From: Dichetophora obliterata
Lineage: Eukaryota > Arthropoda > Insecta > Diptera > Sciomyzidae
DNA: 64,000 nucleotides
NCBI GenBank assembly: GCA_963920525.1
Contig: OY986439.1
Location: 1,743,001-1,807,000 of the forward strand
Direction: 5' to 3'
In this document: positions 45,924-57,336 of the stretch, one piece after another
How the letters are laid out: every line of letters starts with the position of its first letter
How positions within the stretch are numbered: the stretch's first letter is position 1
The notes under the pieces: generated by a model
What the model was told of the DNA's origin: nothing
Database searches by the model: none
Seen by the model: the letters and a program-made list of their open reading frames with translations, nothing else
Position numbers and translations under genes: made by a program

Positions 45924-46950
45924 TACATACCCCACAATCATTATCGAAAAAGAGGCATGTCTAAGTTCACAAAGAATGGAGGAAATCGGTGATAACAAGG
46001 CAAGGAGTTTTACGGGTCACATGAAGATACTAAAAACCTTCGAAAATGACCCCTTTTTAAAAATCCCCGACAGGATGCTGCCGAAGGTAAACTTCACAAA
46101 ACGCTACAAGGTCGTTATACCCAATAGGCAACTATGGAGGAATGATAGCTTAGCAGTTGATCCTGGCTCACAGATATGGTACACTGATGGGTCAAAACTC
46201 GAAAATGGAGTAACGGGAGCAGGGATATATAGTCCCAATTTCCAAAAAGCTCTTCCAATGGGTTGCACGCCGACAATATTCCAGGTGGAGGTATATGCCA
46301 TTGAAGTATGTGTCAGCGAATGTCTCAGCAGAAAATCAAAGGGGGCTCACATCTACATACTTTCAGATAGTCAAGCGGCTTTAAATCTCTTTAAGCCTCC
46401 GAACTTCAGTCAAGACTAGTCTCCAACTGCGTAAAGCTATTAAATATGCTGGGACAAAGCAACAAAATAGAATTATGGTGGGTTCCAGGTCACGAAGGAG
46501 TCGAGGGCAACGAAAGGCTGACCTGAACCATTCTTTAGCTTAGCAAAAGGCTACATTCTAGAAAAAATTAGAATATGGGAAGATAAGAAATTTCAGTGCC
46601 ACTGGAACAACTCTAATGGCCACAGGCAATCTAAGAAATTTTTAACTCTAAGTAAAACAAAATCCAAAGATTTACTCAAGTTTACCAATGCAGACTTTAG
46701 AAATCTTACTAGTTTCTTCACAGGTCACTGCTCACTCAGCTACCATCTAAGAAAGATGGGTCTTTCTGAATCAGACGTCTGCAGACTATGCGAGGAGGAA
46801 GAAGAAACCCCCGAACACATTCTGTGTGAATGTCCGGCAATCCACAGCCTAAGACGCCTCCATTTTAGAGGGGAAGTAGTGCCCCCGTCAACAATTTGGA
46901 ACACCAAGCCAGAGATAGTGCTAAAATATATGCAAAGCCTAAATCTTTAG
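45924..46950 (+). pseudogene. RNase H and C-terminal zinc knuckle of a non-LTR polyprotein, broken
   Basis: RNase H removes the RNA strand after reverse transcription. Its motifs are legible in order: WYTDGSKLENGVTGAGIY (first Asp), FQVEVYAIEVC (Glu), YILSDSQAAL (second Asp), WWVPGHEGVEGNE (His). The last Asp of GNE-AD is lost by a frame change near 46520. Another frame change lies near 46417. Further on, HYHLRKMGLSESDVCRLCEE-type sequence leads to a CCHC knuckle, CRLCEEEEETPEHILCEC (CX2CX8HX4C), in the open piece 46756-46950. This order, RNase H then CCHC, marks I/LOA/R1-related elements. No reverse transcriptase is left in the copy. Confidence 0.85.
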
Positions 46951-47025
46951 TGTTAATTAAGGGTATGCACAATAGATCCAATGGGTCGCGGTGCAAATGG
47001 GCCCACTATAAACTAAATAACTAAC
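45924..47025 (+). mobile_element. RNase-H-bearing non-LTR retrotransposon (I/LOA/R1-like), 5'-truncated
   Basis: A 14-bp direct repeat, TACCCCATATTGGG, flanks the element (45910-45923 and 47026-47039), a clear target-primed reverse-transcription duplication. The insert begins inside the region before the RNase H domain and ends with a CTAAATAACTAAC-type 3' tail. It is 1102 bp long. The left 134 bp of the apparent open frame that starts at 45790 are flanking DNA, not retrotransposon. Confidence 0.9.
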
Positions 47026-47508
47026 TACCCCATATTGGGCAGAACAACTTCACTTGTAATTTTTAGTCATAAGCTCTTTTGAAACAATTAAGGTTGGTGC
47101 GAGTCCTTGGGTGGAAAGCATAAAAAGCATATTCCATCTTAAATACTTAGTTTTGGAAAAAATTGAGTAACCTTATTTCGAACAGTCCTACTGACGCACA
47201 GTAGACTGAGCCCATATAAAAGATGGACAAAAATAGAAGGAGTTGTCGTCAATTTCCATAAAATTTGGCATTTGGCAGTTAGTTTAGTTAAATGAAATCA
47301 GATTTCATGCAAAATTATTACTTTTCACAAAAATAGCGTTTGTATGCCGAGTTTTGAGCATTTTAAAAATAATATGGATACATAAAAACTCCACAAATTT
47401 TTACAAAAACGCCAAAATTTTCTTCTTTTCAGAACTGTATTTCTTTTTTTAAAAGGTTTTTTGTTGTCAAGATACAATTTTTTAAGGGAGCGCACTTTTA
47501 CGACTTAA

Positions 47509-47767
47509 CCCAAATCCTACTGCGGTGTGACTTTGGATCACATTTGATTTTAAAAAGAATAATTATTAAATAAGCATTTTTGGTTACATTGAAGCGTATT
47601 CGTCTTTTATTCAATTTGAGAGTATTCTCAATTGAACTAATTTTCTTCAAATTCAGAGATATATAAATTAAAATAAATTGTGACATCAACCGCTATTTTT
47701 TTACATGTGTGACTTAAATTCACTTCGCAGTAGGGATACGTTGTAAGATGGCACAGTAGGATTAGGG
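47509..47767. mobile_element. piggyBac-type MITE, 259 bp
   Basis: The ends CCCAAATCCTACTGCG and (complement of right) CCCTAATCCTACTGTG are flanked by TTAA at 47505-47508 and 47768-47771. A CCC start plus TTAA is the piggyBac signature. It is far too short to code. Its ends do not match those of the complete piggyBac at 42440, so it depends on another family's transposase. Confidence 0.8.
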
Positions 47768-47869
47768 TTAAAAATGCTATTTCATATAAATTACACGATT
47801 TTTTGCAGTTATTTGATTATGTCTGAAATATAGCATTTTTATTGATTTGTGCGGCAATTTTTTCCTACA

Positions 47870-48065
47870 CTAAACTATTTCGTACTCGAAACAAATCCAT
47901 TCCAATAATGTAAGCTTAATTAGCAGAATCTTTTTATGATTTCTTAAAAGTGGGCGTAGCTTAAGTGGGATCACGCCCATTTTTAGTACATTTTCTCACA
48001 TTAACCATATGAGCTTAATTACGAAGTTTTAGTCTAATAGAATAAAAAATTTCAGTGAAATGGCA
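47870..48065 (-). repeat. Fragment of the Helitron family, minus orientation
   Basis: Read on the minus strand this segment follows the interior of the Helitron at 23567-24739 (about 23745-23925). Shared blocks in plus orientation here are CGTACTCGAAACAAATCCA, CTTAAAAGTGGGCGTAGCTT and GTGGGATCACGCCCATTTT. No ends are present; it is an old, truncated piece. Confidence 0.65.
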
Positions 48066-48069
48066 CTTT

Positions 48070-49345
48070 TAGACTACTATTCAAAGTGAGATTTCACAAA
48101 GAATCGGTACAATTCGGTGAATTTTTAACAGATACTGCAAGACAATTAAAAGTTCTTTAAATATGTTAAGAATTCTTTTTTTTTTTTGCTGCTTCAATTT
48201 GAAATTTTTTTAAATTTTCTATATATTTGACCATTTTCAAAATCCTGTGAAAAATCCAATTCAATATTTGTCTTTCAAATTATGATAGCTGTTTTTTCTT
48301 TGATAATTTTTATAAAAACCGGAAATCAAATTATTTAGATATTTTGAAAAATATGCTTACAAAAGTATTTTTACAGAGTAGCTAAAAAACAAAAAATTTA
48401 TAACAATTAAATTGCCCAAAAATAGTTATTTTAAAGGGTTATAGAATAAACAAATATTATTTTTTTGGACTAATAATTTGGATTTATTTTCTTTATAGTA
48501 TTTTCTTTACAAAGATTCCCATTTTGTTGGGTTTCGAGACAAAAACACTTTTGATTTTTGTCCACTACACGTTTTACTGTGTGACGTGGAAGCACACCAG
48601 ATACCATGTGACAGTTTGAATATTTAAAATCCGTTTTATATTTCTATTTTGTAGCATGCAAAGAAAATAATTTTTCAAAAAGTATCTAAGTTTATTTTTA
48701 TTCAAGAATAAGATAGTCCACGTTCGGAGCCCCGGCTCTAGCTCGTCGTATATGGGATGGGATTCGTTCTTATCCCATCTTATACCTGATCATCCTTCGT
48801 TATCACAGAAACTATTTTAAATTACGTGCTTAATGATTCTATTATTATGTAACTGAAAAATTAAAAAAAGGAGGATGGAAGTCGAAGGATGTTTCTGTGA
48901 AAAACTGAATTTGTTACAACATAATTTGTGCCCTCCCAAACTGATCATTGCTAATGATCCAAATTAAATTTATTAATCATTGCTTTAATTTGGATCATTA
49001 TCCATGATCATTATTAATTTATTATATTTGGATCATTATTAATTTATTAATCATTGATTGCAAACACATCACAACAAAACTTCTACATGAAAATGCGCGA
49101 AATCAGAACAGAAGCCAGTTTAGTTATCCATTTCAATCAATTATTATAATGAAAAGAAATATAAATTCAACCCATAGGATGCGTATTCAGTGGTTTTATA
49201 ATCGAAATATCTTAACATAAGTTACAAAAAAAATCAATAAACATAAACAAAATATGTGTTTAATGTTGAATCTAGAAGGGCGTAGTAATGGTGAGATGCA
49301 GGGACGTCCCACGACATTTGGTTTGAACAGGCAAACTAATATTTT
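48070..49345. other. AT-rich sequence, irregular ATCATTATTAATTTATTA repeats
   Basis: No gene. Between 48950 and 49070 the motif TTGGATCATTATTAATTTAT and relatives recur in irregular tandem. A more GC-rich patch near 48720-48790 is unassigned. Confidence 0.4.
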
Positions 49346-49353
49346 GACGCCCC

Positions 49354-49908
49354 CATGGTGTAAGAAATAGAGGTGTTAGTGAGTTTTTGACAACACCATG
49401 AATTTTTTTGCTTCTGTCAAAAAATTGTGAGCGAAAGAGCGGAACTGTTGATAGTTGTCAAATTGTGTTATTGTTTGAGTTGTTAGATGATGTGCTATAG
49501 TTTTTATAGTTTATTGTGAGAATTTAGTATAAATAAACATTTAATGCAATTAATTGTGCCGTGTTGTGTTGACAAGAAGCTATTGCAGTTGTCTTCGCCG
49601 ATTTGCCACGTTCGTTGTTGAATGTTGTGGCCATTTTATCAGAAACGTGCGCTGGAAGGTGCCGCCGACATGAAGCTTTGGCCAGCATGCAAATTGTCTT
49701 GCATTCACATCGTTTGCTTCAAGAACATATCGAAGAACATATTCTCACTTTAATCTCACTAAAAACTTGCAGAAAGACACGAATTTAATAAAATTTGTTT
49801 TCATTGCGATTCACTATCAGCTGTTTTTGACAAGAGTGGGGAAACATAATTTTATCATTTTGAGAGAGAAGTGCCAAACTCACTAACACCTCTATTTCTT
49901 ACACCATG
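49354..49908. mobile_element. P-element-like MITE with 33-bp perfect inverted ends, 555 bp
   Basis: Positions 49354-49386 and 49876-49908 are exact inverted complements, starting CATGGTGTAAGAAATAGAGG. An exact 8-bp GC-rich duplication, GACGCCCC, flanks the element (49346-49353 and 49909-49916). Drosophila P elements have 31-bp inverted repeats starting CATGATG and a GC-rich 8-bp duplication, so this fits the P superfamily better than hAT. A short frame inside (49603-49788) shows no clear THAP or transposase match. Identical ends suggest recent movement. Confidence 0.85.
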
Positions 49909-49916
49909 GACGCCCC

Positions 49917-52829
49917 TATGAATATGCACACTATTGGTTATATTGTAATATATGCTAATAATGAAGTAATCAGGGCTTCCCAATTATATGGTAAGATTTG
50001 TAATAGCGAAATTTATCGCAGTAACAGAAATTTATCGCAGTAACAGAAATTTATCGCTTGCGATATATTTTTTCAGGAACTTGGCCGACATATTAGAATT
50101 TGTTGTTCTAGCAATTTTTCTAATCAATTTTTGTTAAAGCATGTTGCTCCGCTAAAAATTTATTGTTGCAGCTATTTTGTTACTTTCAAGAACAAAGTTT
50201 TCATAAAATTATTCAGAAAAATATTTTTTTTTCTTCTTATTATGTGTGCGCTTATAACTATTTTTTTTTTCTTTCTCTTTAAACCATGATTACTTTTTTA
50301 TGTATACCAACTTAAATGCTGATCTTTTTCTTTTTTCATATTAATCTCTTTAATTAGATTTAAGATCAATATTAAGCGTTTGTAATTATATTGTTTTCTA
50401 TTTTAATATATTTATAAAATTTTTAAATCTATTTAGAACTTATGTTTTTATTAAATTGTTCTTTTTTCTAACAAATAAGTTCTTAGGTCTTTAAATATCT
50501 TCTTAAGCCAACTTTTACAACTATGTGCTGCGAACTTTAGAAACCACGCTAGCTACGAAAGTACCAGTGAACTGGTGATTTTTTTTCTTTTCGTCTAGGC
50601 GAATGCTTGCTCTGAATTTTGTAGTCAAGCTTTGAGTAGTTGGAAGTGGTCCGTTAGCAAACGAAACTTGGTGGCCTGTGAGGAGTTAAGCATTCGTCGA
50701 CAATAATTTTGATAACAGAAAATAGAAATAGAACCTGGTGTCAATCTAGAGAGCGATTTGAATGAAGGTAATTTTAATAAGAGATAATTTTTTTACCCAT
50801 TTTTAGGATTTGGCACTAACGATAAAGTTTATAAAATGAAAGTTTTATGGATCCTGTAGCCAATTTTTATGTTTTTCAGCTATCTCGCCTTTTATATAAG
50901 AAAAGTATTTTTTATATTAAACTACTTTCAATTTAAAAACGCAGTAAATTATAACTTACTTTTGCTTTTATTTAGCAAGGCTTTTTCTTAAGTGTTTGTA
51001 TTGCACTAAAAAAAAAAGTTTATAGAGATCACAAAAAAAAATTTTTTTTAACTTATTTTCATATATTTTTTATTGAAAAATTTTAGCTTATGCGTTGTGA
51101 TGTTTTATTTTCAGAGACAGTACCAGGAAAAGACTGTTCAAGTTGTCGCTTTTGGCTAGCAAAACGAAAAATTCTATGCTGATTTAGCAAAATTAAGAGA
51201 TTAGTGTTTCTATTCCATTATTAGGGGAAATTTTGCTAACAATTTGGAAATAAAGAATTGAAAATGCGGATTTTTATAGTAGACAATGTTGTGACTTTAG
51301 TGTTTCCTACACCTAGAGGTAGATGATGCTTGAAAAAAAAAAAGGAAGGTTGGCTACAAGTAAAGAGATTTTAAAGTCAAGAGTGTGCATTATTGTTTGA
51401 AAATACTAATATATAAAATTGAAAAGACATACAACGTAAAACAACATTAATTGGTATGACCTACATAAATCATCATCAAACGATGGAATACAAGTATTTA
51501 GATTTTGTTGTGTCCGTCATAAAACCCCGTCAGTCGCAAAGGGTTAAGGATATTACCCTACAAGCAATAATTTATCTTTTTAAAACTTTTGACCGCATTA
51601 GAGAAAAGGGATAAGCTTTAACAAATAGGGATATATAGGAATAGATTCTCTGATAATAAATAAATTCATGAAAGAAAATTTAAAGAACTAAAAGTCTACT
51701 CCCAGGTGAATGCATTGTATTGCATACTGTTGTTGACCATTTTGCAGTTGAATGCATGGTTAACATAAGAAACTACTTACACCAAAATGTCTCCTTAAAA
51801 GCTTCTAATGTTGGGCAGACGTGAAACTTTTGGTGCTTTTGTGGCACTTTTCTTTTTGCTCTCCTTTTTTCTATTCAAACAATTTTTATGATCCACAGAG
51901 AATTCCAAATGAGTTTCTTTAACCGAAATTCCACCACACACAAACCGAACTTGAATACAAATAGACCCCCGCATATCCCATACTGGTTTTTTCTTCATTT
52001 TTCTTGCACTGTTCCAACCTTGCCTAATTCAGCAGCAGAGATACAAACTTTTTAGTCTGGTCGAGAACTTGATTTTCCCAGCTGCTGCACCAAAGGACAC
52101 TAAAAGATTTGCCAGCAGTCACCACAACAACAACAGCAACAACAACAAGTAATAGCATAATAAAAAGCAGAGTAAGAAAAAGCAGCATCAGGCACTTTCC
52201 AAAAACGTTAAAATGCCGGTTGTACCGCCTACTTTTAACCTCACCAAGTCTTCATGTCTGCTAGAATCCCGACAACGTCCTTTTAGCAAAAGCGTTATAC
52301 GAAGCATGTTCTTTATGTCCATCCAAACACACACACACAAACACATGCGCATAGCTACCACCCGATATAGTGTTTGGTAATTGCAACTTGAAAGTGTTTT
52401 TCTGCTGCACTAGGCGGTCGGTCACTCTATCTGTCACAGCCCATCCACAAACTCCCAATGCATTTCTTATGAACTTGGATGCCTTTGTTGTTTTCTGTGG
52501 TTTTTTTTTTTTTTTTGTTTTCCTTCATTTTGTATATGTTGCGATATTTTATTCTTAACGCATTAAAATGCAGCTCCATTCTTTGCAAGGGAGCACGGTT
52601 GACATGTTTGTGGGCACTACAAAAGCATTTCTAAACAGCGTAGCTGTTTCTTGCTTGTCTAGACAAGCTGAAGATAATTTTCTTTTTTCTTTGCTTTAAC
52701 TATAACGACTTAAAAAAACAAGTTTTGCATGAAGAAAATAAAGCTATAAGCTGAATTTAAACTTTGACTCTTAATTATTTTCGAACTTTCTTTTATTGCC
52801 ATTTGTTTCTAAAGGACTGGGAAGAAAAA
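49917..52829. other. AT-rich then host-like sequence, no gene assigned
   Basis: 49920-51500 is AT-rich with a duplicated TTTATCGCAGTAACAGAAAT (about 50010-50050). From about 51700 to 52650 the sequence is more complex, with (CAA)n at about 52121-52149 and a CA run near 52328. A 55-codon frame from 52212 (MPVVPPTFNLTKSSCLLESR...) has no recognisable domain. Nothing else is supportable. Confidence 0.4.
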
Positions 52830-53470
52830 AGCTCTTCCAATCTGCATCAAAAAATGTTAAGCATTTGCAATCGGATAAAAGATAATTCCGTACTCTATTG
52901 AAGTAACTTGAAGTTGCTTGAAGGCGTTATTTTACAAATTTTTTAAGCTCGAGAGAGAAGAATAACATGCAAGATGTCACTCTCTATTACAATTACTTGA
53001 AGTTAGTACGGACATAGACCTATTGCTGTTTTCCATGCATAATTTAGATTTTTTTTTTCCTTTCACAAACTTTCATAATTCTAAAATATTCATTACCTTT
53101 TTTAAGATGTTTATTTTATAATTAATATTTTAGCTTTAATATGCATACATTTTATCAATTCTCAAAACTTTCCAAGGATGTCTTGAAATGAGGATTGCAT
53201 TAGAAATAATGTAGTTATTTGAAGTTTTTAAACATTAAAAAAAATTCACAAAAAACAGCTTTATATTTAATCTGATTGCAAGCAATTAAAAAATTTTTAT
53301 AAGACTTGGCAGACATTTTTCCGGCATTAAATTTCTTTCAAACAGTTGTTTTTTACAACAATTACACAAGCCAATATATTAACGAAAAAATTATTTTTGG
53401 AGGTTTTTACAAAATGTTGTAGCTCACTTACGGCTTTCGTTACAGACAAAATATTTTCGAAGGGTTATAA
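52830..53470. repeat. Diverged relative of the 57337-58062 long-inverted-repeat element
   Basis: CTTCCAATCTGCATCAAAAAA at its left and ACATTTTTCCGGC...ACACAAGCCAATAT at its right echo the arms of the better copy at 57337-58062 (there GATGCAGATTGGAAGCGATT and CGCCAACCAATATT). No ends or TTAA were matched for this copy. The short frame at 53346-53543 is non-coding repeat. Confidence 0.45.
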
Positions 53471-53539
53471 AAAAGATCAAAGTAAATTTTTAGAGGGGTA
53501 CAAATGGAATTTTATTGCTCCGATACAAGTCGACGTACC

Positions 53540-53562
53540 TTAAGGGCAGGTTCTCATGAAAC
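53540..53562 (+). repeat. Orphan TTAA-element left end
   Basis: TTAAGGGCAGGTTCTCATG resembles the TTAA plus GGGAAGGTTCTCCTGG tip of the elements at 19494 and 63186. No matching right end was found downstream, so only one terminus of a decayed relative may remain; the following 0.8 kb is AT-rich and non-coding. Confidence 0.35.
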
Positions 53563-55160
53563 TTGACCAAAAACCTCAATTTTTTTTATACTTCTAAGAA
53601 ATAAATTTCTACTACAGTGATTGTATTGATTTTGCAAAGATTTGTTTGTTGTGCTCTTTGTTTACTTCTTTATCACGAATCAGTCTAGGCTCAAACAGTT
53701 CTTGCTATTTTTTTTATTTTGCGATAGCTTATGATGTGTAGAAGAATATGTTTCCAAAGCGGTTTGGCCGAGAAAGATTGCATAAAAAAGTTATCGCATA
53801 CGGAAGGAATCCATATTTTTTGAAAACGTGTTTTCTGAAAAAATCATGTTTTTCAAACTGATCTCCTCGATGTCTCAAAAACTACTTTATAGAATGACTT
53901 GGATTTTTTTTATTTCAAAGTAGATAAAATTTATTGGATCATAAACCCAAATTCAGATAATATTTTGGGCGATTTTTTTTAAAGAGCGAAAAATGTTAAA
54001 AAACCCACTGCTATAAATTCACATGCACTCCATTTTTGTAATTTTTCACTATTTACTGATATTATAGGTTCAAGCACCAGTAATTATAATAAATTTAATG
54101 CAATGTTTTGGTTTTTTCATATCAGATGACATGAACGTGCTTTGCGATAGAGACCGTTTTTTCCAAAAGCGGTACCTTTTTTCAACGTGGCGTATGACGT
54201 CGTATTGAAACTTCACATTACACTTTTATGCACCAAAACATATATTTTCCTACACTTTAAGCAACAATAAGTTCCAAAATACTCAAGGTGCTGATTAGCT
54301 TCCTCCTATGAAAAAAAAACACGAAATCTGCTGAGAGGTAAAATCTAACTGTTTTTAAATCATAACCGTTCGTTAAAGGGTTAATAAATTTTTTTTTAGA
54401 CTGAAAATTGTCGTGTTTTTTTTAAATACAAATTTTTATTTATTGCAATTTTATAATAAAAGTATACCAAAATATGTTCTTAAACCTAAAATACAAATTT
54501 CAATTCGTTCAGTGGTTAAGTGAGCGTCTATTGGTGAGTGCCAGAGCAAACTAATTTTTTAAACGTGTTTTTCCTGCATTTTTCCGAAAAAGCTTTTTTG
54601 GTATTTCTATTCTCCCTAGATCAAAAAGATCTTACCCAATCATTTTGAATAGTTTAACCAACAATTTGCAAAAACAACGAATTAAAAACCAATTTTAGCC
54701 TTAAACGAACAGCTAGAATTTTGAAAAATATAGATTCTGCACCTATAGAGAGGACTTTTATCAAATCACATCAAATCACCTTTCGTCAATATTTTAGTTT
54801 TAATAAAAGTTGCTTCCTGCACACCATTCAAGGCACAACAGAGCTGAGAAACACTGTTTTACAGGCTGATTTTGAACCAGAAGAACTCGCCACGCCAATT
54901 CAAATTGGATCATGCCAGGAAGTCGTAAGGAGGATAAGCTACCCCCTTATTTATTTAAAAGTTGGCCTAGTTCTTATATTTTTTACTGAAATTTGTTTAA
55001 AATATTGATTTTTATTTACAATACTAATGAACGCATCAAAGTCAGGCGTACAATTTTTTGCCATTTTCATCATCAGCATACCAAAAACCAACTTGAGTCG
55101 GCTGTTTCACTTTTAATCATACCCAAAGCCAACTTCATACCACGCTATTTGTATTATTAT

Positions 55161-56212
55161 CAGGGCCCGGATTTTGTTGACATTGTTTTTTTTTACGTTA
55201 TATGGGGATTTTCTGATTCCAAATACAAAATTTTATTTTACCTGATTTGACCCTTTTCCACCATATCCTTTTTTAACCTCTTTTTGCATTTTTTGCACTT
55301 TTCAAATATCGTTAATATTTTACCGAAGGTTTTTAATTATTTTGAAAGAATTTTTAATTTAAAATTTTTTTATTTGTATTATTTTTTCTGATTGCAACAC
55401 TTTGAAAAGAGTATTTTTTACACTTCGTTGCAACAAAAAAGTGTTAGAGGCAGATAGCTTTAGTCTAGTCAAACAGTTAACTGTTAGCTTGGTTAGCACC
55501 AAAGCTCTGTTAGCAAGTTTGAAAAGAAGATATTTATCTCTTCAGAATTCAGTATGTTTTATTATAGTTTCGAAAAAGTTGTGCATTGAAAACAAAAATA
55601 TCTTAATTTGCTTTAAGAAATCTCTTAGAAATGTTTGGAAATGATATATTTTCCACAAATGAATGCTGTGAACAGCGAAAAAAATATTTTGGGGAGCAAC
55701 ACATTCACAGAAAGGAATACCAAAAGCCGTAGAAATAGTTAAAAAAAGGTGTTAAAAGCATTCTTCGAAAAATTCAGCAGATTATTTCTGCGAATACAAA
55801 AAGTACGTCAAAAAGTGTTCATAAGTTCAAACAATTCTTCTTTGCCCAAAAATGTGCGAATAAGCGACGATGAGTCGTTCAATTTGTCGCCATTAGTGTC
55901 CGCGCGGATGTCAAACGCTCGTTTAGCACATTCGAGTCACTCCTAAGGGAAAACTGCATGAGTTTGCTACCCGTACGTTTTGAAATGAACATTGTTGTAC
56001 AATGTTTTTATAATTGAAACTATTTTAATTTAAATTACATTTTAAAATGTTCGAATAGAAAACTACTGCACTTACGCGATATGAATGTTAAAAGAAATGA
56101 AAAATTTAACAATTCGAGAAAAGAAACAAACTTAGTATATGCCTTTTATTTGCCTTTTTCAATGTCCACTCTGCCTTTTTTTAATTTTTAGTGCCACAAA
56201 ACCCGGGCCCTG
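55161..56212. mobile_element. hAT element, probably non-autonomous, 1052 bp
   Basis: Inverted ends CAGGGCCCGGATTTTGTTG and (right complement) CAGGGCCCGGGTTTTGTGG are flanked by an exact 8-bp duplication ATTATTAT (55153-55160 and 56213-56220). CAGGG termini with 8 bp are classic hAT. Two short plus-strand frames inside (55402-55644 and 55749-55946) are not recognised as transposase; they could be scrambled remnants. The duplication is low-complexity, but together with the ends it is persuasive. Confidence 0.85.
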
Positions 56213-56399
56213 ATTATTATTAATTTAAACATTATGAAACTTAATACAGTAAAGCTGTGTTTATTTTTTAGTGATGTATATTAAATAAGAAATTATTAAA
56301 ACAACACCGAAAATAAATTTTTAAATGCTGAGTCGATATTGTTTAAATACTATCAATTATATTCATTAAAAGAGGGAACGATATGGCAACTGCTTTTAA

Positions 56400-56927
56400 C
56401 CCTCTACTGCACACGAAGCCATATATGGCTTTTCATTTTCAAATTCGAATTTCCAACGGATATTAGAAGTTACGAAAAAGAGCAGTTATTGAAATGCATT
56501 AGTAGATGCTTGTTAATGTGTGGTGAAAGTTTTTGTCTCTTGTTTTTATACAGCTGCTAAGAAAATCTGTTTAGTTTATCAGTGCATGTGTTTTTTTTAT
56601 TTTCAATTTAGAAAAACAAAGAATTCATTGAAAGAAACAATTCCCACATTGTTTTTTCTAAGTTACGTGTAAGTAAGTTTACTTATATATATTTTTTATA
56701 GAGTTTATAGCCTACTGATTTATGTTTATGTGATTGTTTTACAATTATACATGTAAAACTCATTTAATCATGCATTCCTTCGAACAGCCATAAATGACTT
56801 CTAACGGAAACGCAACTACTTTTCTAAAAAAAAATTTTGTTTACGTTTCTTATTATTCCATTTCAAACATAAATCCAGCAAAAAAAATTATTTTTTCCAT
56901 CTGGATCTTAATGCGTGCAGTAGAAGG
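56400..56927. mobile_element. piggyBac-type MITE, 528 bp
   Basis: The left end CCCTCTACTGCACACGAAG and the complement of the right, CCTTCTACTGCACGCATTA, are flanked by TTAA at 56396-56399 and 56928-56931. There is a second inner inverted match between GGATATTAGAAGTTACG and the complement near 56795-56810. Non-coding. Its ends differ from those of the piggyBac at 42440 and the MITE at 47509. Confidence 0.75.
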
Positions 56928-57043
56928 TTAAGATTTAAACTGAGTGACTTTGATTAAGTCAATTATGTTGTGTTAAAAAAAGTCGCCACTAAAGGGTGCA
57001 AAAAAAACTAACTACCTCTAACGCCGTAGATAGGTGTTTCATA

Positions 57044-57135
57044 GAAGGGGTTTAGGTTAGGTTAAAGTGGCTGTCACTTTTCAGAGACACACTTAAGCCA
57101 ATGTGTCCCATTGTGATACCATGGGGTTAATTTCC
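57044..57135. repeat. Fly interspersed repeat fragment (TTAGGTTAAAGTGGCTGTC...)
   Basis: GGTTTAGGTTAGGTTAAAGT, GGCTGTC, AGACACACTTAAGCCA and CCATTGTGATACCATGGGG follow in an order I remember from many fly genomic clones, in particular of tephritids. I take it as the remnant of a dispersed retroelement 3' region. The class is not certain. Confidence 0.5.
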
Positions 57136-57336
57136 CTACTCAATTTCTATTGGAACTTATGTGAGCTGTTTACAAAGCTGTGGATTCTGATGGGTGATGG
57201 GGGGAAGGGGGGGTTTGCTGAAACAAAAAATATAATAAATCGATTCAATCGCTTCATTCAGAGCAGGACGACAAGATTTAATTCAAGTAAAATAACGAAA
57301 ACAGACAATTTAAAAAGAAAAACATATATGTAATAA

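Noticed and set aside
51520..51550. A piggyBac right end (complement TTAACCCTTTGCGACTGAC)
   Set aside because: No matching opposite terminus was found within several kilobases, and the motif alone is too short.
57046..57060. TTAGGTTAGGTT as an insect telomere repeat
   Set aside because: Only two units, inside an interspersed repeat, and higher flies lack TTAGG telomeres.
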